Positions 1 to 11,589 of a stretch of DNA of 64,000 bases are shown one piece after another (the stretch's first letter is position 1; each line of letters opens with the position of its first letter). Origin of the DNA: Brassica napus (taxonomy: Eukaryota > Streptophyta > Magnoliopsida > Brassicales > Brassicaceae); assembly GCF_020379485.1 (NCBI RefSeq), contig NC_063448.1, forward strand, positions 4,549,726-4,613,725. The letters run 5' to 3'. The notes beneath the pieces were generated by a model. It was given only the letters and a program-made list of their open reading frames with translations, ran no database searches and had not been told where the DNA came from. Made by a program: the position numbers and the translations under genes.

Positions 1-3000
1 TCAACATAAACTAGCAAATACACTAGTCTTCCCATGTTATAGATGAAGAGAGACGTGTCCGCCAGTGAGTTTTTGAAGCCAAGACTGAGGAGAAAGGTTT
101 GAAGTTCTTCGTACCAAGCACGGGGTGCGTGTTGAGTCCATAGACAGCTTTCCGAAGACGACAACATGGGATGGTTTGTCTGGATCAATGAAGCCGGGTG
201 GTTGCTCCATGTAAACTCCTCTTTCAGAGTTCCTTGAAGGAAGGCATTATTGACATCTAGTTGTTGGATAGGCCATGATCGAGAGACTGCAATATCCAGG
301 ATAAGACGGATTGTGGTCGCCTTTATGACCGGACTGAATGTAGAAGTATAATCACGCCCAAACTGCTGTGTGTAGCCTTTGGCAATGAGGCGGGATTTAC
401 AGCACTTATGACTCCCATCTGCAAAGAACTTATTAGTATAAATCCAGCGACAACCAATGATATTTTGATGAGCTTGACGAGGAACGAGCTCATAGGTCTG
501 GTTGCGAGCAAACGCATCCAGTTCAGTTGACATAGAGCCTCTCCACCTCTTATCAAGTAACGCTTGGTTCACCGTCCTTGGTTCAGGAGGGTAGTTGTTG
601 GTGTATCTAGCTGAGAGGTTGAGTTTGGTTTTGGTTTGGAGATGTTATTCTTTTGACGGGTGGTCATGGGATGTTTATTTGCTATTATCGGGGCTGGTTC
701 TGGAGGAAGGGAGGAAGACGACGAGGGTGAGAAGATGGATTTGTGGTTGGGCCTAAGGGGTTTGTGGTTAGGTTTTCAGGTTGGGCCTGAGATGGTTGTG
801 GGCTTCGTGGTTTAGATTTGGAGAAGAATTATTTGGGTGTATGGGCTTGGGTTGGTTTGGTTTTAAAGGAAGAGGGCCGGTTTGATTTGAAAGATTAGAG
901 TTAGGGATCATACCTGATTGTGTTTCACGAACAACGCCACCGTCTGAGTTCTCCGATGTCACCGGCGGTGGAGAAGCTATCCTCGGGGTCCCCAGAGATG
1001 GCATAGTAGAGTCAGCGAGTGGCGGTCTGAGGGGAATAAGAGAGTGTAAAGGTTCATTTTGCTGAGGTGAGGAGTTGGGTTCGGAGGAAGCTCGGGGTTT
1101 GAAGATCGTGGAAAGGGGAAGACTTGTTCATCGAACTGAACGTGTCTGGAGACATAGATTCTCCTTGTTGTCAGCTGAAGACATAAATAGGCACTCTGAG
1201 ATGTGGAGTATCCCAAGAAGACACACGGAGTAGAACGGTTGTCAAGTTTATGAGTGCTATAAGGGCGAAGCCAGGGAAAGCATAAACAACCAAAGATCTT
1301 CAGCTTGTCATAGTTAGGAGTGGTTCCAAACAGCTTTGCAAATGGAGATGTCATGTTCAAACCGGAGTTGGGAGACGATTTATGAGATAAACGGCGGTGG
1401 AGAACGCATACGTCCAGTAGCTGCGAGGCATTCCTGCATGAGATAAGAGAGAGAGTTCGGTCTCAACGATGTGGCGGTGCTTGCGTTCAGACACTCCATT
1501 GTGTTCTGGGGTATGGGGGGGGAGAAGTGAGATGAGATATGCCTGCTGCAGAGAGGAAGGACTTGAGCGCCAGGTACTCTCCACCATTGTCTGAGTATAA
1601 AGTACGATTTTGAGGTTGAACTTATTCTCCACAAGAGCTTTAAAAGAAGTGAAAACCTCACGGACTTGGGACTTGGTTTTCAAGGGGAAGAGCCACGAGT
1701 ACCGTGTAAAATGATCAACAAAGACTACATAATATTTGTAGTTATCGACAGAGATCACAGGAGACATCCAGACATCAGTGAAAATATATTCAAGAGGTTT
1801 GTTTGAGGAGATTGAGGTTTGAGAAAAAGGTAGTTTATGGGATTTATTAATAGAACAATCTGGGCACAACGAAGGCTGTGAAGAAGAATGCAACACTGGA
1901 ATAGAAAACTTTGAAACAATAGTTTTTAAAGTAGACAAAGAGGGGTGGCCCAAGCGATCATGCCAGTCTTTAAGAGTTGGTGTAGGTTTGGTGGAGACGA
2001 AAAAGGATTGAAGGGTGGGAAGGGGAAGCTGGCCACTCGTATAACTCATTCTTGGTTCTGCCGTGGAGCAATGGGGCACCCGAGGATAGATCCTTCACCT
2101 GAAAGTGAGCAGGGAAAAATTCAACGGAGACTTTGTTAGCGTTACACAACCGATATACTGAGATAAGTTCTTGTGAATGTTAGGAACACAGAGAACATTA
2201 GTTAAAGACAAGGGTTTAGAGGAAGAGGGAAAAGATAGTGAACCAGTGTGCGTTATTGGCAGAGGAGAGCCATCGCCTATGAGCACAGCATCGTTGCCAT
2301 TGTACGGTGAGTGCAGAGCAAGGTTGTCAAGATCGTTCGTCATATGGTGAGTGGCCCCACTGTCGAGAAGCCAGGAGTTGTTCAGAGTGGTTGCACCAAG
2401 AGCAAGGTTCGCACGTGGTTGCCATGGTGGATAGGCGTTGTTGACGGAGACGCTACCAGTAGAAGAACCATGACCATGAAGCTGAGGACACCTGCGTGCG
2501 CTATGGCCCTGAACTCCACAGATTTGACAACGCCCCTGGTATCCTCCTTGTGAACCTTTTTGATACTTGTTGTTGTTGTTGCCATGCTTGTGTTGTTGAT
2601 TGCGGTTCCACTGTTGATTGTTCTGAGGCATGCGCGGGTGATTGTAACGAGAGTTTGGCGGCTGTGTGGAAGCAACATTAGCAGTGACAGGAATAGCTGC
2701 AGGTTCCTTCAAGGAGGTGAGGAGCTTAGCTTCTTTGTTGAGAAGCTTCTCATGAATTTCCGTCACAGTAGGTGTGATGTCACGTCCTTCTAACTGATCC
2801 ACAATTGACTTGTATTCTTCAGGAAGACCACCAAGGATGTATTCAACTTGATCTTCATGCTCAATAGGTTTCCCAACGAGTGCAAGTTGATCAAATCTCG
2901 TAACAAACCCTTGCAGGTACTCATGAATAGTCTTTGTACCTTTTGTCCAGCCCTTGATTTGGAGTTTGATCTGCTGGATATGACCCCTTGTAGGTTTGGC

Positions 3001-3354
3001 ATATGTGGAGGAGAGAGTGGACCAGATCTCAACAGCTGTCTTCGCAGTGGATACAATAGGTTGGATAGTGGGCGTAATGGCACCTATTAGACCACTGAAA
3101 ATAAGACGATCTTGACGGGTCCAAGTAGTGAACTCGGGATTCGGTGTGGTGACTCCGTCGTTGACAACAGTGGGCGCTGGCGGTGGGTTGGAGCCATCAA
3201 GGTGACCAGAAATTCCATAGCCATCCAGAAGAGCCTGAATCTGGATACTCCACATGAGAAAGTTGTTTGAGGAAAGTTTGGTAACATTGGACATGTTAAT
3301 GTGAAGGAGCGCTTTGGGTGTGATCTCAACGGTTTCAGCAGTTGTGGTGGACAT
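1..3354 (-). pseudogene. Copia gag-pol polyprotein, frameshifted and truncated
   Basis: The start codon at 3352-3354 opens a 419-codon run (to 2095) covering a UBN2-type gag, a CCHC zinc knuckle (CQICGVQGHSARRC) and the aspartic protease motif DSGATHH. Reading then shifts frame repeatedly: integrase with HDRLGHPS and a CPDC zinc-binding end (2079-1357), its C-terminal part (1360-977) and the start of reverse transcriptase (556-323 and down). The breaks are single-base length changes, one of them in a C run near 1513-1522 whose length also differs in the right-arm copy. Such breaks could be mutation or base-calling error. Confidence 0.88.
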
Positions 3355-3457
3355 GGTTGAATTGAGGAAGAAGAAGAAGAAGCAAAAAGAGAGGGGGATC
3401 GAATAGATCGAGCAAAGAAGAGAAGCGGAGAGATTTTAAGAAGAAAAACTTTAAGAA

Positions 3458-3470
3458 GGCTCTGATACCA
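3458..3470 (-). promoter_or_regulatory. Primer-binding site (initiator tRNA-Met type)
   Basis: Reads tggtatcagagcc on the minus strand directly after the LTR, the standard plant copia site complementary to initiator methionyl-tRNA. Confidence 0.85.
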
Positions 3471-3632
3471 TATGAACGGTAATATTCATATATCTCTCAT
3501 AGAAGAGTGGCTACAGCATGATTATATACAGATACGACTAATACCCTAGGAGCTCTGTATTTACATATGTTACCATAAGTGTATTATGAGAATATTACAG
3601 ACTTGATAGAGAGGGATCTAGTATCCTTAACA
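3471..3632 (-). repeat. Copia LTR (162 bp), left arm
   Basis: Begins TGTTAAGGATAC when read on the minus strand and matches both LTRs of the right-arm element apart from a single-base indel. Only this LTR of the left element lies in the window. Confidence 0.92.
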
Positions 3633-3744
3633 GAAGGTTTCTTCATATGTTTTCTGAGATTGGTAAATCCGGTAATTTGTATTTTTCTTCAGGAAGCAAA
3701 ACTTAATATGGGAACAAATTCATTAGAAACAATACATTAAATAT

Positions 3745-4408
3745 GGGGAAAATTCTAAAAAATACCCAACTAAATTTTGTTAAGTTTTTTAATACCCAAA
3801 CTTTTTTTCCGTCCAATTTAATATCCCAACTAATTATTTTTCTCACTTTAATACATAAAATTTTAAAATTGTACCTCTTTTAATACTTAAACTTTGTTTA
3901 TTTTAATTAAAATACTAATAAGTTTCAAACGAAATTTAAAAGATCTTCAAATCTAAGAAAAATGTAAAACAAAATCTAATTTTATTTTAAGATTTAAGAA
4001 AGTATGTAAATAAACTATGGAGAAAATTTTAAAAAAATATAAAATTTAATTTTTAAGAAAATAAATAAATTTGTTTTTTTTATTTCAGAAAAAAAAAAAT
4101 TTACTACTTAAAACTTTTATTATAGAATTTAAGATTAAATAAAATTTAGATACTTTTATTTCTCAAGCATAAAATAAAATAGAATTTTCTGAGATTTTTT
4201 ATAAATTTTAGAGATTTTTAAATTTCATTTGAAACTTATTAGTATTTCTATTAAATAAATAAAGTTTGGGTATTAAAATGCACAATTTTAAATGTTGGTG
4301 TATTAAAATGAGCAAAATAGTTTATCGGGGTATTAAATTGGGTAGTAAAAAAGTTTAAGTATTAAAAAGCTTAAAAATTTACTTGGGGTATTTTTATGAA
4401 ATTTACCC
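3745..4408. mobile_element. Nonautonomous element with long terminal inverted repeats (left arm)
   Basis: A 664-bp AT-rich element whose two ends are inverted copies of one another over well more than 100 bp. Both ends carry the words aatacccaa or ggtatt within runs of 'tattaaa'. It is flanked by an 8-bp direct duplication ttaaatat (3737-3744 and 4409-4416). No coding capacity. Long terminal repeats with an 8-9 bp duplication fit a MULE- or hAT-derived MITE; I cannot decide which. Confidence 0.72.
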
Positions 4409-4454
4409 TTAAATATTCATGTATTTAATTTGTTTATATTTGTTGTCAATAAAA

Positions 4455-5485
4455 GACGGTAAATTGTCAAAAATATCACATTCATAGTATCATTTTTCAT
4501 GTTTACACTAAACATTTTTGCCTTCAGTTTTTAATGAAGGGTAAAAGACATTTATAACCTATGGCTAACTAATCTAGACTTGGATTTAGAGTTGAGGGGT
4601 GGGGTAGAGTTTTTGAAATATGAAATTTAAGATTCTAATAAATATTTAAATAAATACTTAGAAAATTTAAAAAAAATTAAAAAAGTTTAAAACATAATTT
4701 TTTATTTTTAAAAAAGAAATTTTGAAAAAAAAAGTATAATTCGAAAACATAATTTCTTTTTACTTATTTAAATAATTATTTATATATATATAAAGAACAT
4801 GAATATAAGAGTCTTTTGTCACTTAATAAAAAATGTATTTTTGAAAATATCTTTTTAGTGGTGGTAAACATAAAATTCCCACATAAAAGACACTTTGGCT
4901 TTTAATAGTTTATTGGAAGGGAAATTGCCACAAATACCACATTCATAGTACCACTTTTCATGTCTACACTAATCATTTTTATTCTCACTTTTTATGAAGG
5001 GTAAAAGACACTTATACCCCTAGAGTTAACTAATATAGACTTAGGGTTTACAGTTGAGGGGTGGTGTAGGATTTTTGGAATGTGAAATTTAGGATTCTAA
5101 TAAATATATAATAAATACTTAAAAAATATAAAAAGAAATTTAAAAATAGTTTCAAATATAATTTTCGATTTTAAAAAAGAAATTTGAAAATAAATAAAAA
5201 AATTTCGATAAAAGAAAATTCAAAAAAAAATTATAAAAAAGTTCGAATCTGAAAAAGTATAATTCGAAACATAAAAAAAGTTATTTTTAATTTCGTAATT
5301 TTTTATGTTTTTTTTTTTTTATTTTTATTTATTTAAATAATGATTTATTATATATATAGAGAACAAGTGTATAAGAATCTTTTGCATCTTAATGAAGAAT
5401 GTATTTTTGAAATGTCTCTTTAGTGGTGGTAAAGATGAAAAGTAGTATTATGAAAGTGGTAAACATGAAATTCCTGTTGGTAAAC
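4455..5485. repeat. Two tandem copies of an AT-rich repeat family (left arm)
   Basis: Copy 1 (about 4455-4885) and copy 2 (about 4918-5480) share the same succession of blocks: accacattcatagtacc near the start, a tgaagggtaaaagacact block, a gttgaggggtgg block, an AT-rich middle and a closing ttagtggtggtaaa. The two ends of each copy are partly inverted relative to each other, which suggests a MITE family, but I could not fix target duplications. Mirrored at about 11590-12640. Confidence 0.65.
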
Positions 5486-5993
5486 CCTGGAGTACTATGA
5501 CTATATTATAGTATGATAGTTTGAGTTCCAATTCACAAACACAATCATCTCTATTTCAAGAAAGAATATAATGTCCTCTATGATAAAATAACATCCATAA
5601 TTGCATAGTGAAATTCTTGAAATTAGTGAAAAAATTTAAGCCCAAATCAATCGCCTTATGTTAAATTAAAAATAGGTTTAATTACAACTAAAAATGGTCA
5701 CGGCCTAACTTATACAATCGAAAACATAATAGTATAAATATATATTAAAAATTTGAGCACATATAAATATTTAATTTTTCAATACTATATGTTTTAAATT
5801 TTTAATTTTATAAACTTCTGCGCGGGTCTTGTCCTAGTTTCTTAATATATTCTGATTATGGCATGCATTCTTTTCAAGCTTTTGAAGAAAAGACTTTCCA
5901 AAGGCAATGATCTGTGATGAGAAAGCACTAATTAAAGAGCATTGATCAATGTGAATGTCTTGGCATAAATCAGGAACTCTGTTCTGTACAGCT
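5486..5993. other. Noncoding AT-rich stretch, left arm
   Basis: I see no gene. The stretch is mirrored at 11080-11590. The motif tgcgcgg near 5820 and its flanks differ between arms by a 6-bp and a 1-bp length change. Confidence 0.5.
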
Positions 5994-6095
5994 TTAATCT
6001 ATTTGATTAATCTCACCGAATAGCTCAACGAGTTTGTTCCATATTATTGATCCTCAAAGCGGAGGCTTCATTTGGTTTAAACCAGTCTTATGAAT
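5994..6095 (-). pseudogene. Spare last exon of OTS2-like gene (left arm)
   Basis: Reads on the minus strand as a degenerate copy of the last OTS2-like exon, with the preserved segment FKPNEASALRI and an extra base shortly after it. It lacks all other exons except intron sequence and the splice acceptor before it. It lies downstream of the main copy, so it records a partial tandem duplication of the gene end. Mirrored at 10977-11079. Confidence 0.75.
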
Positions 6096-6156
6096 CTGGA
6101 GGTGGAAACAAGACAAGAATTTGTGTTAACAACAAAAGTGTTTATGAAGAGAGGAG

Positions 6157-6161
<5 letters not shown>

Positions 6162-6198
<37 letters not shown>

Positions 6199-6212
6199 AG
6201 AGAGAGAGAGAG
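6162..6212. repeat. (AT)n and (GA)n microsatellite, left arm
   Basis: About 17 AT units followed by a GA run, mirrored in the right arm at about 10861-10915. It lies in the intron before the spare last exon. Confidence 0.9.
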
Positions 6213-6485
6213 GCGCACCATCCCCATTCACCTACTTAACGAAAAATGAAGCAATAACGTTACTTGTGACTTGTGAGAGTGGCTTGCGTGTTGGTTTATA
6301 AATTGCTTTTGGTTTTGTCTGTGTGCTTTTCTCTTTTGTCATCGTTTTTATTGTGGGTGATTCAGTTAAGATTGATGCATTCTTATTTATTTTTTACAAC
6401 TGTGTGATGAAAAGCCATACTTAAGAAATCACTGATAAATGAGAATGTTTTGGCATAAATCAGGGACTCTGTTCTATGTACAGCT

Positions 6486-8374
6486 TTAAACTGTTTGATT
6501 ACTCTCAAGGAATAGCTCAATGAGTTTGTTCCAGATTTTGATCCTCAAAGCGGAGGCTTCTTGGGTTCAAAACACTTCTTGTGAATCTGGAGTTGGAAAC
6601 AAGACACCAACTAGTGTTAACAACAGTGTTTATAAGAGATGAAGAATAGAGATAATAGAAAAAAGAAACGCACCATTCCCAGATCCTGCAGTTTCAACCT
6701 CTTAGGAGCATCTTCGATGAACCGTTGTATAAACAAGAGCACAAACAGACCACAGTCGAAATCATTCTTTTGCTGCGGAACCTGTTGAATGAAAAGTGAA
6801 ATGCCATATAGTTTAGATGAAGACTACAATTTGTCTTCTAAGAAATACTACTTAAAGATGGTAAAAGAGACTAGCCTTCACTTCAGCTTCGTTGATCCTA
6901 TCTGGAAGGTCTCTCCATATCTTTTCTGAGATTGGTAAATCCGGTAGAGAAGCATCTGATTCAGGTAACTCCACTCCTCAATCAGAAACCTAATCAAAAC
7001 CACATATGAAAACAAACGGAATCTAGTGAAGATGGTCTTTAACACTGAGAAACTGTATGCAATGATTCCTCTAGTCTCACCTTTTGACGTTATTAAAAAT
7101 TGATCTTGTTGGATGAAGTCCCAATGAATCCAAGTGAAATATAGTCAAACCTGATTCATCCTCCTTGTCTGGGATGCAAATGATCACCAAGCTCCAGTGG
7201 AGACTGAAACATGTAAGAGAACAAACTATTATGCAATCAAAGAACATACTGAGATACCAATCTAAAATAGCACTTTATGCATAATACCACAAGATTAAAT
7301 GATTGAATATCATGCCAAAAAGATGTAATCATGGAAGTATTAATAGACAACAGTCAGGAAAATACTTACTCCTCATGAATTGGTATAAATATATATGATT
7401 TGCGGAATAGATCAAAACCTTTCCACCACCGTCTCAACCTCACAAAAGATGCTTCCTTGTCGTTACCCTACTTACATTGAAAAGACAATACGCAGAGACC
7501 GCATAAGTAGCCAAAAGAAATATATGTGAATCACAAGATTCAAAGAAGAGATGCTATCATCAGATTCTCTTACTTCTTGCTACAGTTGAACATTAAATTT
7601 AGATTCAACCATCTATTTTCAAGCAATGAAACCTCAGGACAAAAGAAACCCACCTTGTATGAAACAGCTTCTATGAGCTTCTTGTAAAAAAATGTGTTAA
7701 AGAAATGGCAATCAGCAGCTGTCTGATTCGCTGCAAACACCTGGTGCTGCAGGAACCTAGCCAAACAAAAGGGAGAATAATCACACAAAAGAAAGAAAAG
7801 AAAAAAAAAAAGCAGTAACACAAGATATATAATTGTAATATGTGAAGTCCGTCACTCAAAAGTCACCTGATGTAGAAATTTATAACTGGAGATGTAAGAC
7901 ATTCTCTAGGTGAAAGGCATTTAAGATCATCAAGAGACACTTGAACAAGGTCTGGGTCATCCCTGATAAGTGAAGAAGAAATAACAATGTCAGTGAGTAA
8001 ACCTACACCAACTACTACATGAAAGCTTTTTCACTAACCTTGATGGGTAGCAAATATCTCCCGGTAACCTGCAGATTTTCACTAAAACTAAGTTACTTCC
8101 AACAAGAATCACAGTCACTTGATGAAAGGCAAAAACAGAAAACAACTCTTTTTTTACCCTTCAGGAAGTTCAAGAGCTTCCTCTACTACCACTGGAGACT
8201 CAGGTCCTCTTCGTCCAAATTAATAACTTTATCATCTGATTTCTATAGCAAAAAAAAAAGTGTCAGAAAAGGTGCTGAGCTTAGTTTATAAATTGTGTAC
8301 AAAATATATGGAATTTTTTGATTACCTCTTGGCAGCTTTGACCTTGTGATAGAGATTGCTTTACAGCCAACTCA
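6486..8374 (-). pseudogene. OTS2: OTS2/ULP1C-like SUMO protease, C-terminal part (left arm)
   Basis: Ubiquitin-like-specific cysteine protease of the Ulp1/C48 family, which matures SUMO and removes it from nuclear proteins. Ten exons can be traced on the minus strand: 8374-8326, 8242-8158, 8068-8039, 7962-7867, 7756-7654, 7467-7370, 7203-7081, 6989-6882, 6781-6674 and 6586-6486, nearly all with GT-AG junctions. Catalytic residues are all present: His in LHWSLVIICIP, Asp in HLDSLG, Gln in VPQQKNDFDCG and Cys in the same motif. The N-terminal half is missing because the palindrome centre cuts the gene. Exons 6882-6989 and 6486-6586 are each one base short compared with the right arm, which breaks the frame; exons 7654-7756 and 7081-7203 are whole here but short there. 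In Arabidopsis OTS2 sits next to PRP17, as it does here. Confidence 0.8.
6782..6881 (-). other. Intron before the catalytic Cys exon (left arm)
   Basis: The intron has a GT donor directly after GAA and an AG acceptor before the VPQQ codons. It is given because the reading phase across it confirms the EVPQQKNDFDCG join. Confidence 0.7.
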
Positions 8375-8495
8375 CTGTGAGAGACAAAAAAGTAAATATA
8401 AGGTCAATACACGAAAGCTGGAGGAAAGGCTAGTAGCATAGAGAAAGAAAGGGAGCATTGGAGTATCGTCTCCAACGGTGTCAGTCTTCAATTTT

Positions 8496-8599
8496 ATATC
8501 ATTTAAGGACCAAAAGGAAGCGGGAACGATTGAATTCTAAGTAGAAAAGAAAAGGAATCTTCCCCTTATTTACTCGTTGATGTGATGATGATGAAGACG
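8496..8599. other. Centre (spacer) of the palindrome
   Basis: Similarity between the arms fades from about 8420 inward (for example the shared word gtagcatagagaaa at about 8437 and its complement at about 8640) and is lost in roughly 100 bp here. I see no gene. The two OTS2-like copies point away from this spacer, and their N-terminal coding exons are absent, so the symmetry point falls inside or just upstream of the gene. Confidence 0.7.
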
Positions 8600-8835
8600 A
8601 CGTCGTTGGAATGATACTCCTAGGTCCTATCTTTTCTCTATGCTACTGCTTCATCGAGAGTTAAGTGTATTGACGTATATTTACTTTTTCTTCTCTAACG
8701 GAGTTGAGCTGTAAAAGCATCTCTATCACAGAGGTCAAGCTGCAGGAAGGTATCTCATCTTATTCCATATATTTTGTACACAATTAATATAAACTAAGCT
8801 CAGCACCTTTTCTGACACTTTTTTTTTTGCTATAG

Positions 8836-10592
8836 AAAGATGATAAAGTTATTAATTTGGACGAAGAGGAACCTGAGTCTCCAGTGGTAGTAGAGGAAGC
8901 TCTTGAACTTCCTGAAGGGTAAAAAAAAAGAGTTGTTTCTGTTTTGCCTTTCATCAAGTGACTGTGATTCTTGTTGGAAGTAACTTAGTTTTAGTGAAAA
9001 TCTGCAGGTTACCGGGAGATATTTGCTACCCATCAAGGTTAGTGAAAAAGCTTTCATGTTAGTAGTTGGTGTAGGTTTACTCACTGACATTGTTATTTTT
9101 CTTCACTTATCAAGGGATGACCCAGACCTTGTTCAAGTGTCTCTTGATGATCTTAAATGCCTTTCACCTAGAGAATGTCTTACATCTCCAGTTATAAATT
9201 TCTACATCAGGTGACTTTTGAGTGACGGACTTCACCATATTACAATTATATATCTTGTGTTACTGCTTTTTTTTTTCTTTTTTTCTTCTTTTGTGTGATT
9301 ATTCTCCCTTTTGTTTGGCTAGGTTCCGCAGCACCAGGTGTTTGCAGCGAATCAGACAGCTGCTGATTGCCATTTCTTTAACACATTTTTTTACAAGAAG
9401 CTCATAGAAGCTGTTTCATACAAGGTGGGTTTCTTTGTCCTGAGTTTCATTGCTTGAAAATAGATGGTTGAATCTAAATTTAATGTTCAACTGTAGCAAG
9501 AAGTAAGAGAATCTGATGATAGCATCTCTTTTGAATCTTGTGATTCACATATATTTCTTTTTGGCTACTTATGCGGTCTCTGCGTATTGTCTTTTCAATG
9601 TAAGTAGGGTAACGACAAGGAAGCATCTTTTGTGAGGTTGAGACGGTGGTGGAAAGGTTTTGATCTATTTCGCAAATCATATATATTTATACCAATTCAT
9701 GAGGAGTAAGTATTTTCCTGACTGTTGTCTATTAATACTTCCATGATTACATCTTTTTGGCATGATATTCAATCATTTAATCTTGTGGGTATTATGCATA
9801 AAGTGCTATTTTAGATTATGGTATCTCAGTATGTTCTTTGATTGCATAATAGTTTGTTCTCTTACATGTTTCAGTCTCCACTGGAGCTTGGTGATCATTT
9901 GCATCCCAGCAAGGAGGATGAATCAGGTTTGACTATATTTCACTTGGATTCATTGGGACTTCATCCAACAAGATCAATTTTTAATAACGTCAAAAGGTGA
10001 GACTAGAGGAATCATTGCATACAGTTTCTCAGTGTTAAAGACCATCTTCACTAGATTCCGTTTGTTTCATATGTGGTTTGATTAGGTTTCTGATTGAGGA
10101 GTGGAGTTACCTGAATCAAGATGCTTCTCTACCGGATTTACCAATCTCAGAAAAGATATGGAGAGACCTTCCAGATAGGATCAACGAAGCTGAAGTGAAG
10201 GCTAGTCTCTTTTACCATCTTTTAAGTAGTATTTCTTAGAAGACAAATTGTAGTCTTCATCTAAACTATATGGCATTTCACTTTTCATTCAACAGGTTCC
10301 GCAGCAAAAGAATGATTTCGACTGTGGTCTGTTTGTGCTCTTGTTTATACAACGGTTCATCGAAGATGCTCCTAAGAGGTTGAAACTGCAGGATCTGGGA
10401 ATGGTGCGTTTCTTTTTTCTATTATCTCTATTCTTCATCTCTTATAAACACTGTTGTTAACACTAGTTGGTGTCTTGTTTCCAACTCCAGATTCACAAGA
10501 AGTGGTTTGAACCCAAAGAAGCCTCCGCTTTGAGGATCAAAATCTGGAACAAACTCATTGAGCTATTCCTTGAGAGTAATCAAACAGTTTAA
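8836..10592 (+). pseudogene. OTS2: OTS2/ULP1C-like SUMO protease, C-terminal part (right arm)
   Basis: Mirror copy of the left-arm gene part. Exons: 8836-8918, 9008-9037, 9115-9210, 9323-9424, 9608-9705, 9875-9996, 10086-10194, 10296-10403 and 10491-10592 (stop TAA at 10590-10592, ending ESNQTV). A degraded version of the preceding exon lies near 8700-8755. The Cys exon (VPQQKNDFDCG) and last exon (IHKKWFEPKEASALRIKIWN) are open. Exon 9323-9424 and the His exon 9875-9996 each lack one base that the left arm retains, so the frame is broken in two places. No start region or N-terminal domain is present. Either a decayed duplicate or a noisy consensus of one real gene. Confidence 0.8.
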
Positions 10593-10876
10593 AGCTGTAC
10601 ATAGAACAGAGTCCCTGATTTATGCCAAAACATTCTCATTTATCAGTGATTTCTTAAGTATGGCTTTTCATCACACAGTTGTAAAAAAATAAATAAGAAT
10701 GCATCAATCTTAACTGAATCACCCACAATAAAAACGATGACAAAAGAGAAAAGCACACAGAAAACCAAAAGCATTTATAAACAACACGCAAGCCACTCTC
10801 ACAAGTCACAAGTAACGTTATTGCTTCATTTTTCGTTAAGTAGGTGAATGGGGATGGTGCGCCTCTCTCTCTCTCT

Positions 10877-10916
<40 letters not shown>

Positions 10917-10976
10917 TCCTCTCTTCATAAACACTTTTTGTTGTTAAACAAATTCTTGTCTTGTTTCCACCTCCAG

Positions 10977-11079
10977 ATTCATAAGAACTGGTTTAAACCA
11001 AATGAAGCCTCCGCTTTGAGGATCAATAATATGGAACAAACTCGTTGAGCTATTCGGTGAGATTAATCAAATAGATTAA
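10977..11079 (+). pseudogene. Spare last exon of OTS2-like gene (right arm)
   Basis: Mirror of 5994-6095. It is preceded by the end of an intron (ccag acceptor) that also holds the AT microsatellite. One extra base after FKPNEASALRI shifts the frame and gives an early stop at 11046-11048. Confidence 0.75.
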
Positions 11080-11589
11080 AGCTGTACAGAACAGAGTTCC
11101 TGATTTATGCCAAGACATTCACATTGATCAATGCTCTTTAATTAGTGCTTTTCATCACAGATCATTGCCTTTGGAAAGTCTTTTCTTCAAAAGCTTGAAA
11201 AGAATGCATGCCATAATCAGAATATATTAAGAAACTAGGACAAGACCGCGCAGAAGTAGAAGTTTATAAAATTAAAATTTAAAACATATAGTATTGAAAA
11301 ATTAAAATTTATATGTGCTCAAATTTTTAATATATATTATACTATTATGTTTTCGATTGTATAAGTTAGGCCGTGACCATTTTTAGTTGTAATTAAAACC
11401 TATTTTTAATTTAACATAAGGCGATTGATTTGGGCTTAAATTTTTTCACTAATTTCAAGAATTTCACTATGCAATTATGGATGTTATTTATATCATAGAG
11501 GACATTATATTCTTTCTTGAAATAGAGATGATTGTGTTGTGAATTGGAAACTCAAACTATCATTACTATAAATATTAGTCATAGTACTC
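11080..11589. other. Noncoding AT-rich stretch, right arm
   Basis: No gene seen. Mirror of 5486-5993. Confidence 0.5.

Larger units (their letters stand above)
1..3632 (-). mobile_element. Ty1/copia LTR retrotransposon, left-arm copy (cut by window edge)
   Basis: Minus-strand copy of the element at 13464-18215. It shows its 5' LTR (3471-3632), the primer-binding site next to it (3458-3470, reverse complement of tggtatcagagcc) and gag through reverse transcriptase; the rest lies beyond position 1. The target duplication gaagg flanks the LTR at 3633-3637, matching ccttc at the right-arm copy. The same insertion at the mirrored position in both arms means the element arrived before the inverted duplication, if that duplication is real. 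Confidence 0.92.
1..8495. repeat. Left arm of giant inverted repeat (palindrome)
   Basis: This stretch is the reverse complement of about 8600-17100. Position 1 pairs with about 17100, the copia start codon at 3354 pairs with 13741, and the OTS2-like exon 6674-6781 pairs with 10296-10403. The arm carries, outward from the centre, an OTS2-like 3' gene part, a spare last exon, AT-rich elements and a copia element in minus orientation. In every segment I compared, differences between the arms were nearly all one-base gains or losses, with very few substitutions. The arm runs off the left edge, so its outer end is unknown. It may be a real recent inverted duplication or a fold-back sequencing or assembly product. 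Confidence 0.93.

Noticed and set aside
8019..9214. Open frames with the MKAFSLTLMGSKYLP start in both arms, and a frame at 9023-9214
   Set aside because: The first two are antisense through introns and exons of the OTS2-like gene; the last is an intron plus an exon of that gene read through. Splicing explains the region better.
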